Of a stretch of DNA of 64,000 nucleotides, positions 1 through 10,084 are shown one piece after another. The first letter of the stretch is position 1, and every line of letters begins with the position of its first letter. The DNA is from Neomelitea salexigens DSM 19753. Lineage in GTDB: Bacteria; Pseudomonadota; Gammaproteobacteria; Pseudomonadales; Spongiibacteraceae. The notes beneath the pieces are model-generated. The model was not told the origin of the DNA and ran no database searches. It saw nothing but the letters and a program-made list of their open reading frames with translations. The stretch is from assembly GCF_000422345.1 (NCBI RefSeq), contig NZ_AULP01000005.1, forward strand, positions 186,001 through 250,000. The letters run 5' to 3'. Made by a program: the position numbers and the translations under genes.

Positions 1-1047
1 CGTGGGGCGTGATGTTGAGCGCTGATTAACAATCTTGTCCAACGGCAAATACATCATGTTATTGCCACCTTCGACATCGACCATCACCTTGCTTGAGTCA
101 GCATACAACTCTTGCAATGCGTCGATGTAGAGGCGCTCACGAGTGACTCTCGGCGACTTTTTGTACTCGGCAACCAGCTCGCTAAAGCGCTGGGCCTCAC
201 CTTCCGCCTTGGCAATAACTTGTTCTTTATATGCCTGAGCTTCTTCGAGTTGGCGCTGAGCAGCACCACGAGCCTCAGGAATAATTCCGTTGGCGTAAGC
301 TTCTGCCTCGTTTTTCAAACGCTCACGGTCTTCCTTCGCCCGGGTCACATCATCAAATGCATCCTGCACCTGCGATGGTGGCTGCGCATCTTCAATATTG
401 ACCTTCGCGACTTGGATGCCACTTTGATAGGCAACCAAATAATCTTGCAAGCGTGCCTGAGTATCTACCGCCACTTGCTCACGGCCTTCGGTGATCACCT
501 GATCCATCTTCGAGCTACCCACCACGTGGCGGAGGGCACTTTCCAGCGCGTGCTCCAAGCTCAATTCTGGGCGTTTCACTTTCAGCAAAAAGTTAGCAGG
601 GTCAGATACGGTGTACTGCACAGAAACAGAGATATCGACGATGTTTTCATCCTCGGTCAGCATTTGACCGCGACTCGCGGCTGCCCGAACCTTGGTGACG
701 TTAATAATGTTCACGTCGTCGATGATCGGTGGCGCCCAGCGCAAACCCGGCATTACCGTTTGCTGGTAAACCCCTAACCGTAATACCACGGCACGCTCTT
801 GCTGGTCTACCTGATAAAAGCCGAACAAGCCCCAGACTGCTACCGCCAATAATGCCAGCGCGCCAATGCTGCCCATCCCCAGCTTTACACCGCCGCCATT
901 TCCGCCTTGGCCACCGCTGCCGCCACCGAAGAGGCTGTTGAGTCGCTCTTGCAACTTTTTCAGCGCCTCATCTAAGTCCGGCGGCCCTTGATTTTTGCCA
1001 CCCCAAGGGTCGTTATCGCGACCACCACCCGGTTCATTCCAGGCCAT
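1..1047 (-). CDS. hflK: FtsH protease modulator HflK (3' end outside window)
   Basis: SPFH/prohibitin-family membrane protein which, with HflC, forms the complex that surrounds FtsH and restrains its proteolysis. The visible 349 codons hold a Gly/Asn-rich cytoplasmic N-terminus (residues 1-55), one membrane segment (about 58-78), then the periplasmic band-7 domain beginning near YQVDQQERAVVLRLG, and a Glu/Ala-rich coiled region. The frame is open to base 1, so the C-terminus and probably hflC lie outside. The ATG at 1045-1047 follows AGGAG. Last visible member of the nnr-tsaE-amiB-mutL-miaA-hfq-hflX run, the classical order. Identity is secure; only the end is missing. Confidence 0.96.
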   Translation of the reverse strand, partial: MAWNEPGGGRDNDPWGGKNQGPPDLDEALKKLQERLNSLFGGGSGGQGGNGGGVKLGMGSIGALALLAVAVWGLFGFYQVDQQERAVVLRLGVYQQTVMPGLRWAPPIIDDVNIINVTKVRAAASRGQMLTEDENIVDISVSVQYTVSDPANFLLKVKRPELSLEHALESALRHVVGSSKMDQVITEGREQVAVDTQARLQDYLVAYQSGIQVAKVNIEDAQPPSQVQDAFDDVTRAKEDRERLKNEAEAYANGIIPEARGAAQRQLEEAQAYKEQVIAKAEGEAQRFSELVAEYKKSPRVTRERLYIDALQELYADSSKVMVDVEGGNNMMYLPLDKIVNQRSTSRPT

Positions 1048-1157
1048 AGTTATCTCCTGTCGGTATGTCATTGCCCGCTTTCCGAAGAAAGCCAATGGCA
1101 GATTAAGACGCCAAGCTGTTGATTAGAGGGGCAGTCTAGCAGATTTACCCTGCCCTG

Positions 1158-2477
1158 CTAACGCCGTGTAGGCGACATTTCGTCACTGCTGTGCTGGATG
1201 TTAAGCGATGCCTCGCTTAGCGACTCAGCGGCCAAAAAACGCTGCCAATCGACCGACGGTAAGCGCAATTTCAAGTGAAAGCGCCCAGCTTCATCGAGCT
1301 GCTCAGACTGAATCGCATTGAGTTGATAGAGCCTGGCGCGCAAACGGCCGTCGCTGGCATTAAGCACAAGCTCTGGCTCCACGATATCGCCACTGAGGAT
1401 TTCTGCTAGTGCGTCACCCAATAGCCCCAGCCCCTGCTGGCGCTGTGCCGACAACCACACCCGTATCACTTCACCGTGCTCGTTTCTTTCGATACGCGGC
1501 GTTGTACCCAGTAGATCGGTTTTGTTATAGACCTCCAGCACAGGAATGCTGTCGGCACCAATCTCTTCCAATACATTCTTTACTTGTCGGACATTGTCAC
1601 TACGCTCCGGATCTGCACAATCGACCACATGAACCAACAAATCCGCGAGCGTCGCCTCTTCCAGCGTTGCGCGAAAAGCCTCCACCAGCTTATGTGGCAA
1701 GTGACGGATGAAGCCTACCGTATCCGCCAACACCACCGGCCCGACATCGTCGACTTGAATGCGACGCAGCGTAGGGTCCAGGGTGGCAAACAATTGGTCA
1801 GCGGCGTAGACCTTCGACTCAGTGAGCACATTGAACAAAGTGGACTTGCCAGCATTGGTATAGCCAACGAGGGACACCGCAGGGATATCGGCGCGCTGCC
1901 GCGCCCGGCGCGCTTGGTCTCGCTGACGCCGAACCTTCGATAAGCGCGATTGAATACTTTTGATACGTGCACGCAGTAAGCGTCGGTCGGTTTCGAGCTG
2001 GGTTTCACCCGGGCCGCGCAGACCGATACCGCCCTTCTGCCGCTCAAGGTGAGTCCAACCACGAATCAGGCGAGTAGACATGTGCTCGAGCTGAGCGAGT
2101 TCGACCTGGAGTTTACCCTCGTGGGTACGGGCTCGCTGAGCGAAAATATCCAGAATTAGACCGGTGCGGTCGAGAACGCGACACTGGAGTTCACCCTCGA
2201 TATTGCGTTCTTGACTGGGGGACAGCGCGTGGTTAAACAGCACTAGTTCGCCGTCGTGATCTTGCAGGGCTTGGCGAATTTCCGCGAGCTTTCCCGAACC
2301 CACGAAAGATCGGGGGTCGGGGTGCTGACGCTGCCCAGTAATGAACGCAACGGGGTCCCCGCCCGCCGAGGTAACGAGCTGAACAAATTCGTCGGCGTCT
2401 TCGCGCTCATCCTCACTATTAAGGTTCAGGTGAACAAGTATTGCCCGCTCACCTGAATTGGGACGTTCAAAAAGCAA
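1158..2477 (-). CDS. hflX: Ribosome-associated GTPase HflX
   Basis: TRAFAC-class GTPase that splits stalled or stress-damaged 70S ribosomes. 439 residues: N-terminal HflX domain, the conserved IGLRGPGETQLE segment at about 151-162 after a coiled stretch, then the G domain with Walker A GYTNAGKS at 205-212, the DTVGF switch and NKTD for guanine binding. The start is TTG at 2475-2477, preceded by GAGG seven bases upstream; the N-terminus LFERPNSGERA aligns with the start of known HflX proteins and no ATG fits better. Lies between hfq and hflK, as in enterobacteria and pseudomonads. Confidence 0.96.
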   Translation of the reverse strand: MLFERPNSGERAILVHLNLNSEDEREDADEFVQLVTSAGGDPVAFITGQRQHPDPRSFVGSGKLAEIRQALQDHDGELVLFNHALSPSQERNIEGELQCRVLDRTGLILDIFAQRARTHEGKLQVELAQLEHMSTRLIRGWTHLERQKGGIGLRGPGETQLETDRRLLRARIKSIQSRLSKVRRQRDQARRARQRADIPAVSLVGYTNAGKSTLFNVLTESKVYAADQLFATLDPTLRRIQVDDVGPVVLADTVGFIRHLPHKLVEAFRATLEEATLADLLVHVVDCADPERSDNVRQVKNVLEEIGADSIPVLEVYNKTDLLGTTPRIERNEHGEVIRVWLSAQRQQGLGLLGDALAEILSGDIVEPELVLNASDGRLRARLYQLNAIQSEQLDEAGRFHLKLRLPSVDWQRFLAAESLSEASLNIQHSSDEMSPTRR

Positions 2478-2504
2478 GAATGAACCTCAATAATACCGCG
2501 CGAA

Positions 2505-2759
2505 TTATTCGCTTTCTTGCTCGTCGTCTTCTGGCGGGTGAGCCATCGGCAGGCGAACAACGCGAGAGGGCACGACTGTGGAAATCGCGTGCTTGTAGAC
2601 CATCTGGCTTACGGTATTCTTCAGCAAGACAACAAACTGATCAAAGGACTCAATCTGCCCCTGCAGCTTAATACCATTTACCAGGTAAATGGATACAGGG
2701 ATCCGTTCCTTGCGAAGAATATTCAGGTAAGGGTCTTGTAAGCTATGCCCTTTTGACAT
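2505..2759 (-). CDS. hfq: RNA chaperone Hfq
   Basis: Sm-like hexameric RNA chaperone that pairs small RNAs with mRNAs. 84 residues: the N-terminal [20 protein letters not shown] segment, the Sm1 motif with [12 protein letters not shown] and the Sm2 motif [12 protein letters not shown], including the KHA triad that forms the proximal U-binding site. The tail is short and acidic (DDEQESE), as in pseudomonads and unlike the long E. coli tail. The frame is open upstream, but the ATG at 2757-2759 has AGGAGG at good spacing and gives the standard N-terminus. Downstream of miaA, separated by 119 bp that may carry its own promoter; I could not settle on one. Confidence 0.98.
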   Translation of the reverse strand: MSKGHSLQDPYLNILRKERIPVSIYLVNGIKLQGQIESFDQFVVLLKNTVSQMVYKHAISTVVPSRVVRLPMAHPPEDDEQESE

Positions 2760-2878
2760 GGTAAGCCTCCTTGTCGCCCAACGTGGGCCAATAAAATCGA
2801 GAGAAGATGCAAGTTGTTGACTACTTAGGATAGAACAAGTTCGCGCATCAAAGTAATTAGTTGGCAGTATACCGCAAG

Positions 2879-3829
2879 TCAATCGCTTAAAGCATTGCCG
2901 AGCGCGCTTATAACCGTTTTTAATTGCTGGCCTCTGCTCGCATTTGTGTCGAGCCAACACAGCTCCGGCCACGCCCGCAGCCAGGTCATTTGACGTTTCG
3001 CCAACTGACGGGTCGCGATTAGCGCCTTTTCAAAGGCCGTATCAAGGTCAAAATCACCGCGTAAATACTGCCATACCTGCCGATAGCCCACCGCGCGCAT
3101 AGCAGGCAAATCCTCTGTCAGGTCGCCGCGCGCCATTAAGGCCCGTACCTCATCGACAAAACCGTGCTCGAACATGTGCTGCAACCGCAGTTCTATACGG
3201 CGGTGCAGCTCGAGTCGATCGGATGGCGCGATGGCAAATTGATGACAATGCCAGGGCAGGGCGACCGCCTGTTGGCGTGCGCGCCACTCGGTCATCGTGA
3301 CCCCGCTGACGCGATACACCTCCAGAGCCCGGCTAAGGCGCTGACTGTGATTGGGATGAATAAGGGCAGCGCTTTCTGGGTCGATTCTCGCTAGCTCGGC
3401 GTGCACGGCCGGCCACCCTCCCTCCTCGGCCATCAGCGCTATCTCGGCGCGCACCGCGGCGTCTGCCGCGGGCATATCGGCGAGCCCTTCGAGCAAGGCC
3501 TTGAAGTACAACATGGTCCCCCCCACCAACAGGGGGATGCGCCCGCTATCCTGTATTCGCTGCATTTCGCGCAATGCATCGCGCCGAAACTCCGCCGCTG
3601 AATAGGCGTGACTGGGCTCGCAGATATCAATGAGGGCATGGGGGTATCTGGACAACTCATCGGCACTAGGCTTAGCGCTGCCAATGTCCAAGCCGCGATA
3701 AACCAATGCCGAGTCCACACTGATTAACTCGCAGGGCAACTCGTCGCACAGCGCCATTGCCAGGTCGGTTTTACCGGAGGCGGTCGGCCCCATCAAACAC
3801 AAGGCCGGCGGTAAATGATCAACGGCCAC
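2879..3829 (-). CDS. miaA: tRNA dimethylallyltransferase MiaA
   Basis: Transfers the dimethylallyl group from DMAPP to N6 of A37 in tRNAs reading UNN codons, the first step toward ms2i6A. 316 residues with the P-loop GPTASGKT at 14-21, followed by [21 protein letters not shown] and, near the end, KRQMTWLR of the tRNA-binding region. The start is a GTG at 3827-3829 that lies 11 bp inside the end of mutL, so the two are translationally coupled. The order mutL-miaA-hfq is conserved. Nothing unusual in length or motifs. Confidence 0.97.
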   Translation of the reverse strand: MAVDHLPPALCLMGPTASGKTDLAMALCDELPCELISVDSALVYRGLDIGSAKPSADELSRYPHALIDICEPSHAYSAAEFRRDALREMQRIQDSGRIPLLVGGTMLYFKALLEGLADMPAADAAVRAEIALMAEEGGWPAVHAELARIDPESAALIHPNHSQRLSRALEVYRVSGVTMTEWRARQQAVALPWHCHQFAIAPSDRLELHRRIELRLQHMFEHGFVDEVRALMARGDLTEDLPAMRAVGYRQVWQYLRGDFDLDTAFEKALIATRQLAKRQMTWLRAWPELCWLDTNASRGQQLKTVISALGNALSD

Positions 3830-5654
3830 GCAGAAACCACTTGTCGAGTTCAGCCAAGCCTACCTGCACCCAAGTGGGACGCCCATGATTGCACTGCCCA
3901 CTGCGCTCGGTGGCTTCCATATCGCGAAGCAGGGCGTTCATTTCCGGAATGGTTAGGCGGCGATTCGCGCGCACAGAGCCGTGACAGGCCATGGTTGAAA
4001 GGATCTCATTGATATGGGCGGCAATGCGGTCAGAGCTGCCATACTCCAACAGGTCGGCAATCACATCCCTCACCAGCTGCTCCACCTGACTGTTTGCCAG
4101 CATTACCGGCAACTCCCTGACCACCAGAGACTCTGCCGACGCCCGCTCCACCGACAAGCCAAGTTCGGAAAAAACTGCCGCGTGCTGTTCCGCGCAGTCG
4201 GCCTCGCGCTCACTGACCGCCAAGCTCTGCGGCACCAACAGCGGCTGACTGCGCAGGCCCTCCCCTTCTCGGGCTGCTTTCATGCGCTCGTAGGTAATGC
4301 GCTCATGCGCCGCATGCATGTCCACCAATACCATGCCCTCGGCGTTTTCGGCCAGGATATACACCCCCTTTAGCTGAGCCAAAGCGTAGCCCAGAGGCGG
4401 AATTTCAGCATCCTGGCTCTCTGCCATGGGTTCTTGTAAGCGCTGGTAGGCCGGCACCTGATCTGCAACCCTGCCCGGCGCAAAGGCATTTTGGCTTTGA
4501 TAACCTCCACTGTGCATTGGCGGGTTCGGCGCTGTTGAAGGCGCACTGCCCTCCGCATCGCGCAAAGGCATCGCCGACTGCTGCTGGGGCATATCCCGCA
4601 GGGGTTCGGCAGTATTGGCCGGCAGCGCGGCATTTTGCGCCACGGTATCCGGGCGCACATCGGCGAGGGTTTTATGTAAGGTTCGAAAAATGAAGTCGTG
4701 AACACTGCGCCCGTCGCGAAAGCGCACCTCGTGCTTAGTGGGGTGTACGTTGACATCGACCAACGCGGGATCGAGCTCGAGGTAGAGCACAAAAGCAGGG
4801 TGGCGACCGTGAAACAACACGTCGCGATAGGCCTGACGCACCGCGTGGGCGACCAGACGATCGCGAATATAGCGACCGTTTACGTAAAAGTGTTGCAAGT
4901 CCGCCTGACTGCGCGAAAACCCCGGCAAGGCCACCCAGCCCCACAGGCGCAAGCCGATCGCAGAGCGGTCGATGAACAGCGCATTCTCCATAAACGCTGG
5001 GCCACAGACTGCCGCCAAACGGCGCTCTTGTTCGAGCTGGCTGGCGGCCGGCTTTAAACTGTGAACGGCCCTGCCGTTGTGGCGCAGCGAAAAGCCCACG
5101 TCAAAGCGCCCCAGCGCCTGCCGCTTCATCACCTCATCCAGGTGTCCGAATTCCGTCTTTTCGGTGCGCAGGAATTTGCGCCGCGCGGGCGTATTGAAAA
5201 ATAAATCGCGCACTTCAACGGTGGTGCCGCGCGGGTGGGCCACCGGCTCGAGCACCGCGCTCATATCACGCCCTTCCGATCGCGCCGCCCAGGCGCTCTC
5301 GGCGTCCTCTGTGGCACTGCTAAGGCATAGCCGCGACACCGAGCTGATACTCGCCAAAGCCTCGCCGCGAAACCCCAGGCTCGCCACAGACTCAAGGTCG
5401 CTTAATTCCGCTATTTTACTGGTGGCGTGGCGACTGAGCGCCAACGGCAGATCGTCTTTCGCGATACCGCTACCGTCATCGCGAACACGAATAAGCTTAA
5501 CGCCGCCATCTTCAACCTCAAGGTCGATACGGCGCGCACCAGCATCGAGGCTGTTTTCCACCAATTCTTTTACAACGGAGGCTGGGCGTTCTACCACCTC
5601 GCCGGCGGCAATTTGGTTTGCCAGGCGAGGGTCGAGCAATCTGATATGGGTCAT
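3819..5654 (-). CDS. mutL: DNA mismatch repair protein MutL
   Basis: Homodimeric GHKL ATPase that links MutS mismatch recognition to strand incision. 611 residues. N-terminal ATPase motifs [11 protein letters not shown] and [13 protein letters not shown] are intact; a proline/alanine linker spans about 340-420; the C-terminal dimerisation domain follows. Residues 445-456 read [12 protein letters not shown], which fits the metal-binding endonuclease pattern D-x-H-A-x2-E-x4-E, and CNHGRP near residue 585 matches the partner motif. This suggests a nicking MutL of the Pseudomonas kind rather than the MutH-dependent E. coli kind. The ATG overlaps the amiB stop by 4 bp. Confidence 0.97.
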   Translation of the reverse strand: MTHIRLLDPRLANQIAAGEVVERPASVVKELVENSLDAGARRIDLEVEDGGVKLIRVRDDGSGIAKDDLPLALSRHATSKIAELSDLESVASLGFRGEALASISSVSRLCLSSATEDAESAWAARSEGRDMSAVLEPVAHPRGTTVEVRDLFFNTPARRKFLRTEKTEFGHLDEVMKRQALGRFDVGFSLRHNGRAVHSLKPAASQLEQERRLAAVCGPAFMENALFIDRSAIGLRLWGWVALPGFSRSQADLQHFYVNGRYIRDRLVAHAVRQAYRDVLFHGRHPAFVLYLELDPALVDVNVHPTKHEVRFRDGRSVHDFIFRTLHKTLADVRPDTVAQNAALPANTAEPLRDMPQQQSAMPLRDAEGSAPSTAPNPPMHSGGYQSQNAFAPGRVADQVPAYQRLQEPMAESQDAEIPPLGYALAQLKGVYILAENAEGMVLVDMHAAHERITYERMKAAREGEGLRSQPLLVPQSLAVSEREADCAEQHAAVFSELGLSVERASAESLVVRELPVMLANSQVEQLVRDVIADLLEYGSSDRIAAHINEILSTMACHGSVRANRRLTIPEMNALLRDMEATERSGQCNHGRPTWVQVGLAELDKWFLRGR

Positions 5655-6976
5655 TTTGTCGCTGGTATTTGGATTTTTTGACCGACGCGAATACTGCTGC
5701 CGGATAAACCGTTGTGACGCTGGAGGTCAGCAACGCTAATGTTGTGACGCGCGCCAATTGCCGACAGTGTGTCGCCGCTGGCAATCACGTATTCTCTCGC
5801 CCCTTTAGGCTTGGCGGCATCGCCACGCTTCACCGCAGCAAAGTAGGTATCGGGCGGCGGGCTCTCGCGAAAATAACGGTCGATGCCTTCGAATATCGCT
5901 TGCGCCATTTGATTCTGGTAGCGACTGGTCTTGAGCTTGCGCGCCTCACCGGGGTTGGAAATAAACCCGGTTTCAACGAGCAAGGACGGAATATCAGGGG
6001 ACTTCAGCACGGCGAAACCCGCCTGCTCAACGCGCTTGCTATGCAGCCGGGAAATTTTACCCATTTCGCCCAAGAGTTGCGCGCCAACACTCAGGCTCGC
6101 ATCGAGGGTGGCGGTCATCGACAGATCGGTGAGCACGCCGGCCAGCACATGGTCTTTGTCAGACAAACTGACTCCGCCCACCAAGTCAGCCTGGTTCTCA
6201 CGCTTGGCGAGGATTCGCGCCGATGCACTGGTAGCCCCGCGCTTGGATAGGGCATACACCGAACTGCCGTTGGCGCTGGAATGGGTAAACGCGTCGGCGT
6301 GAATCGACACAAAGAAATCCGCCTGCGCCTTGCGCGCAAGCTGACGCCGCTTCGCCAGGCCCACATAGTAGTCGCCGTCACGAATCATCACCACGCGATA
6401 ACCGCGCTTGCTTTTAAACTTGGCTTCAAGCTTCTTGGCGATGCGGAAAACCACATCCTTTTCCTGCAGCCTGCCCGGCCCAATGGCGCCCGGATCTTCG
6501 CCGCCGTGCCCGGCATCAATGGCAATGACCACATCGCGTTGGGAGCTTTGCTCAACGCTTTTGACTACCTTAGGCTCAGTGCCGCGCTGCTGATCGAGAA
6601 AATCGACAACCAAGCGGTCACTTTGACCCGCGCTGGCGGGCAGCAAAAAACTGCGGACCTGCACACTTTTACTCAGGTCAAACACCACCCGCAGCTTGCC
6701 ATCTGGCTTCTCCGCGTGACGCAAGCGCACGATGGGGCTGTTTTCGAATTCGGGAATAGCGCCGTCCACACTGAACTGCGCCTTAGAAAGATCGACAACC
6801 AGTCGGTCGGGCTTATCGAGGGAAATGACTTCATGGCTAACGGGGGCAGACAGATCGAAAACCACTCGACTATGATCCGGCGCCCGCCAAAAGCGAACGT
6901 CGCGCACCTCTGCTGCACTGCTCAGCGTGGTGACCAGCATAGTCCAGAACAGAACAACAATATGGATGGGTTTCAT
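5651..6976 (-). CDS. amiB: N-acetylmuramoyl-L-alanine amidase AmiB with AMIN and LysM domains
   Basis: Periplasmic zinc amidase that cuts the peptide from septal murein during daughter-cell separation, normally activated by EnvC-type factors. 441 residues: signal peptide ending near ALSSAAE (about 22), AMIN targeting domain (about 24-128), Amidase_3 catalytic domain beginning [14 protein letters not shown] (DAGHGG from 154) and containing the zinc-ligand/catalytic segments SIHADAF and [11 protein letters not shown], then one C-terminal LysM domain (about 396-439) ending VGQKIQIP. The C-terminal LysM is the Pseudomonas-type arrangement. ATG overlaps the tsaE stop by 4 bp, so translation is coupled. 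Confidence 0.96.
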   Translation of the reverse strand: MKPIHIVVLFWTMLVTTLSSAAEVRDVRFWRAPDHSRVVFDLSAPVSHEVISLDKPDRLVVDLSKAQFSVDGAIPEFENSPIVRLRHAEKPDGKLRVVFDLSKSVQVRSFLLPASAGQSDRLVVDFLDQQRGTEPKVVKSVEQSSQRDVVIAIDAGHGGEDPGAIGPGRLQEKDVVFRIAKKLEAKFKSKRGYRVVMIRDGDYYVGLAKRRQLARKAQADFFVSIHADAFTHSSANGSSVYALSKRGATSASARILAKRENQADLVGGVSLSDKDHVLAGVLTDLSMTATLDASLSVGAQLLGEMGKISRLHSKRVEQAGFAVLKSPDIPSLLVETGFISNPGEARKLKTSRYQNQMAQAIFEGIDRYFRESPPPDTYFAAVKRGDAAKPKGAREYVIASGDTLSAIGARHNISVADLQRHNGLSGSSIRVGQKIQIPATK

Positions 6977-7434
6977 AGCGCTTTTATCTGCGTAACGATA
7001 CGACGACCACGCTCACTGAGAGCTTGCACAACAAGGCGGCGACCGACTCCCTGCTGCTCGATGTTAACCTGTATATCCGGGCTTGGCAAAACACCGGCAC
7101 CGCGCTCTGGCCATTCAATTAACGCGATGCTGTCGTCGGAAAAATAGTCTCGAAGTCCCATATACTCCAGCTCTTCTGGGTCACCTAAACGGTATAGATC
7201 AAAGTGATAAACCGTGACAGTGGCAAGCTCGTAGGGCTCAACCAGCGTATAGGTGGGGCTCTTCACGGCCCCGGTGTGCCCATAGACATGCAGGACACCC
7301 CGGCAAAAGGTGGTTTTACCCGCGCCTAGATCACCATCGAGATAAACGACCGTTGCCATTTCCAGGCAGCGACCCAATCGTTTGCCCGCGGCAACGGTTT
7401 CAGCTTCGTTTGCCAGCTGAATTTCAATGTCCAT
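6973..7434 (-). CDS. tsaE: tRNA threonylcarbamoyladenosine biosynthesis ATPase TsaE
   Basis: Small P-loop ATPase that, with TsaB and TsaD, makes the t6A37 modification of ANN-decoding tRNAs. 153 residues, the usual size. Walker A is GDLGAGKTTF (about 34-43), followed by SPTYTLVEPYE and YHFDLYRLGDPEELE, hallmarks of the YjeE family, and IEWPERG near 120. Start ATG at 7432-7434. It overlaps nnr by 11 bp and amiB by 4 bp, the classical yjeF-yjeE-amiB order. Confidence 0.96.
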   Translation of the reverse strand: MDIEIQLANEAETVAAGKRLGRCLEMATVVYLDGDLGAGKTTFCRGVLHVYGHTGAVKSPTYTLVEPYELATVTVYHFDLYRLGDPEELEYMGLRDYFSDDSIALIEWPERGAGVLPSPDIQVNIEQQGVGRRLVVQALSERGRRIVTQIKAL

Positions 7435-8938
7435 TCATCACTCCGCGCAATTGCCCCACCAAGTCCATCGCCAGCAAGCCTCGCTCACCGTGTTGTGCCG
7501 CTCGATCGGCAGCGCGGCAATGCAACGCCGCCGCAAGCCGGCAAGCAGTAACGGCATCGAGGTGCTGGGCGAGCAGGGCCGCGATCATACCGCTCAATAC
7601 ATCCCCCATTCCACCGCTGGCCATTCCGGGGTTTCCCCCTTCATTCACCCAGCAGGTCGCGCCCTCACTAATGACCGTGCCCGCCCCCTTCAACAACACG
7701 ACCGCCCGGTAGCGCTGGGCCAGGGCTTTGCAGCTGCCAAACCGGTCTGCCTGTACCTCAGCAACAGAACATTTCAGCAGCCGCGCCGCCTCCCCTGGGT
7801 GAGGTGTCATGACGCGAATTCTATCTGGCTGCTGAGCGCATTGCTCGTCAAAGCTGGCGGAGTTGGCAGCGAGGATATTGAGCGCATCGGCATCAAGCAA
7901 TAACGGGGACTGCGCTTGCAGACAATCGTCGAGCAATGCCTTACCCCACACCTGCTGCCCAAGACCCGGCCCAACAGCGAGCACCGAGGCTCGCTCTAAT
8001 GCCCCCGCCCACGCCTGTGCGTCTGCTCCCGGGTAGACCATTACCTCTGGGCGCTGCGACAACAGCGGCGCCACATGCTCTGGTCGCGTTACACAAGAGA
8101 CCAGCCCCGCGCCGCAGCGCGCCGCCGCGGAGGCGGCCAATACCACAGCCCCAGCTGTGCCGTAGTCGCCACCCGCAACTAAGACATGGCCATACATTCC
8201 CTTGTGCGCCGCGACAGGGCGCCGCCCCCACTGGCGCAACTCGGCATCAACATCTGTGCGCCACGCCGACGGCTCTGTGTGCTCGAATATACGCGGCTCA
8301 ATGCCGAGTCCATCGAGACGCAACTCGCCGCAATGCTGACTGGCCAGCCCGGTAAACAAGCCCTGCTTCCAGGCGATAAAACTCAGCGTTAGCGACGCCC
8401 TAATCGCTAAACCTTCGTGCATCCCGGTATCGCAATTCATGCCCGAGGGCGCGTCTATTGCCAGCACGGGGCAGTCAGCGGCATTAATCACCTCGATTGC
8501 GCGCTTGTACAGCCCCCGCAGCGGCCCTGAAAATCCAGTACCGAGCAAGGCGTCCACAACCACCGCACCGGACGCAGGCGACTGCCCGTCCCACAGCTGT
8601 ACACTCACCCCGGAGTCGCAGGCCAACTCCCTGGCAATATTGGCGTCTCCCCGCGAGGTTTCGCTAAAGGCCCAACAGCGCACCGCCATCCCCGACTGGG
8701 CCGCCAATGCGGCCACAATATAGCCATCGCCACCGTTATTACCGCCACCACAAAAAATATCAATAGGACTATGCTGAGGCCAGCGCTGCTGCAAACAGGC
8801 GAACGCTGCCGCCCCGGCTCGGTGCATCAATTCAAAGCCCGGCGTACCTGCCGCGATCGCTTTTCGATCAAACTCCTGCACCTGCTCCGCTGTGTACAGG
8901 GCCAAAGACCCAGCCGCCGCACGCATTGATCGATCCAT
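7424..8938 (-). CDS. nnr: Bifunctional NAD(P)HX epimerase / ADP-dependent NAD(P)HX dehydratase
   Basis: Repairs hydrated NADH and NADPH. The N-terminal YjeF_N domain (about 1-215) epimerises R-NAD(P)HX and shows GGGNNGGDGYIVAAL; the C-terminal ribokinase-like domain (about 230-504) dehydrates S-NAD(P)HX using ADP and shows GGDYGTAGAVVLAA and the nucleotide-binding GGMGDVLSGMIAAL. The frame is open further upstream, into the leader of divergent queG. I chose ATG 8936-8938, which has GGGAG a few bases upstream, giving 504 residues; another ATG at 8924-8926 is possible. First gene of the operon running down to hflK. Confidence 0.94.
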   Translation of the reverse strand: MDRSMRAAAGSLALYTAEQVQEFDRKAIAAGTPGFELMHRAGAAAFACLQQRWPQHSPIDIFCGGGNNGGDGYIVAALAAQSGMAVRCWAFSETSRGDANIARELACDSGVSVQLWDGQSPASGAVVVDALLGTGFSGPLRGLYKRAIEVINAADCPVLAIDAPSGMNCDTGMHEGLAIRASLTLSFIAWKQGLFTGLASQHCGELRLDGLGIEPRIFEHTEPSAWRTDVDAELRQWGRRPVAAHKGMYGHVLVAGGDYGTAGAVVLAASAAARCGAGLVSCVTRPEHVAPLLSQRPEVMVYPGADAQAWAGALERASVLAVGPGLGQQVWGKALLDDCLQAQSPLLLDADALNILAANSASFDEQCAQQPDRIRVMTPHPGEAARLLKCSVAEVQADRFGSCKALAQRYRAVVLLKGAGTVISEGATCWVNEGGNPGMASGGMGDVLSGMIAALLAQHLDAVTACRLAAALHCRAADRAAQHGERGLLAMDLVGQLRGVMNGH

Positions 8939-9002
8939 TTCCCGCTCCCAGGCGTGTAGAATATCCTTCCATGATAGCGCGCATCCATTTTGCAGGCAGC
9001 CT

Positions 9003-10082
9003 ATGAGCAAAGTACTCAGCCCAGAGGCCCTGGCCGACCTCGCCACACAGCTAAAACAGTGGGGGAAGGAGCTGGGGTTTGCCCACATCGGCATTGGCCC
9101 GGCGGAGCCCTCACACCACGCTGAGCGGCTGACGCAGTGGCTAGCGAAGGGCTTTCACGGTGAGATGCACTACATGGCAGAGCGGGAATCCCTGCGCCGC
9201 AATCCTGAATCCCTGCTGCCCGGCACACTGCGCGTTATCAGTGCGCGCATGGATTACCGACCGGAGGCCAGCGATGCACTGCAAATACTCAAGCAAGCCG
9301 ACAAGGCCTATATTTCTCGCTACGCGCTGGGCCGCGACTATCACAAGCTGATCCGCAAACGACTGGCACAGCTCGCTGATCGCTTAGGAGGGCAGCAACA
9401 GCGGGCCTTCGTCGATAGTGCGCCGGTGTTGGAACGCGGCTTCGCTGAGCAGGCCGGCCTGGGGTGGATCGGCAAGAACACAATGCTTATTAATCCACGG
9501 GCAGGTTCGTGGTTCTTTCTGGGGGAAATCTACACAGATCTCGCCCTTCCCATTGACCCGCCGCAGGAAACCGGTCACTGCGGCAGCTGCCGAGCCTGCT
9601 TGGACGACTGCCCAACACAGGCCATCGTCGCCCCTTATCAAGTCGATGCTAGGCGCTGTATTTCCTACCTCACCATCGAGTTAAAGGGTGCCATTCCAGA
9701 GGATTTGCGACCCGCGATGGGCAACCGCGTCTTCGGCTGCGACGACTGCCAATTGGTGTGCCCGTGGAATAAATTTTCCCAGCCAACCAGCGAGCCGGAC
9801 TTCGCCCCTCGCCATCAATTAGATGACCGCGAGTTGCTCGACCTGTTTCTTTGGACCGAAGAGGAGTTTCTGAATCGCACAGCGGGCTCTCCGATACGGC
9901 GCATCGGTTACCAACGCTGGCTGCGCAACCTCGCCGTCGGCCTTGGCAACGCGCCGTTCAACCCCGACATTGTGGACGGCCTAAAAAAACAGCGGCCACA
10001 GGCAGAACCCATGGCCGCTGAACATATCGACTGGGCCCTGGCGCGGCAACGTCGCACCGACACCCTGGCCCACTCACACTGA
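9003..10082 (+). CDS. queG: Epoxyqueuosine reductase QueG
   Basis: Cobalamin- and iron-sulfur-dependent enzyme that reduces epoxyqueuosine to queuosine at tRNA position 34. 359 residues from the ATG at 9003. The two 4Fe-4S motifs are complete: C193-G-S-C196-R-A-C199-L-D-D-C203-P, and C246-D-D-C249 with C253-P. The N-terminal corrinoid-binding half includes YALGRDYHKLIRKRL and GWIGKNTMLI. The C-terminal HEAT-like extension ends shortly after RWLRNLAVGLGN. Divergent from nnr across about 64 bp and convergent with the esterase gene, whose stop lies 2 bp away. Upstream in-frame codons are read-through into the nnr leader. Confidence 0.95.
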   Translation: MSKVLSPEALADLATQLKQWGKELGFAHIGIGPAEPSHHAERLTQWLAKGFHGEMHYMAERESLRRNPESLLPGTLRVISARMDYRPEASDALQILKQADKAYISRYALGRDYHKLIRKRLAQLADRLGGQQQRAFVDSAPVLERGFAEQAGLGWIGKNTMLINPRAGSWFFLGEIYTDLALPIDPPQETGHCGSCRACLDDCPTQAIVAPYQVDARRCISYLTIELKGAIPEDLRPAMGNRVFGCDDCQLVCPWNKFSQPTSEPDFAPRHQLDDRELLDLFLWTEEEFLNRTAGSPIRRIGYQRWLRNLAVGLGNAPFNPDIVDGLKKQRPQAEPMAAEHIDWALARQRRTDTLAHSH

Positions 10083-10084
10083 GT

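Noticed and set aside
112-777. A 221-codon plus-strand frame opposite hflK.
   Set aside because: The minus strand encodes HflK without interruption; the plus frame has no motif or ribosome site.
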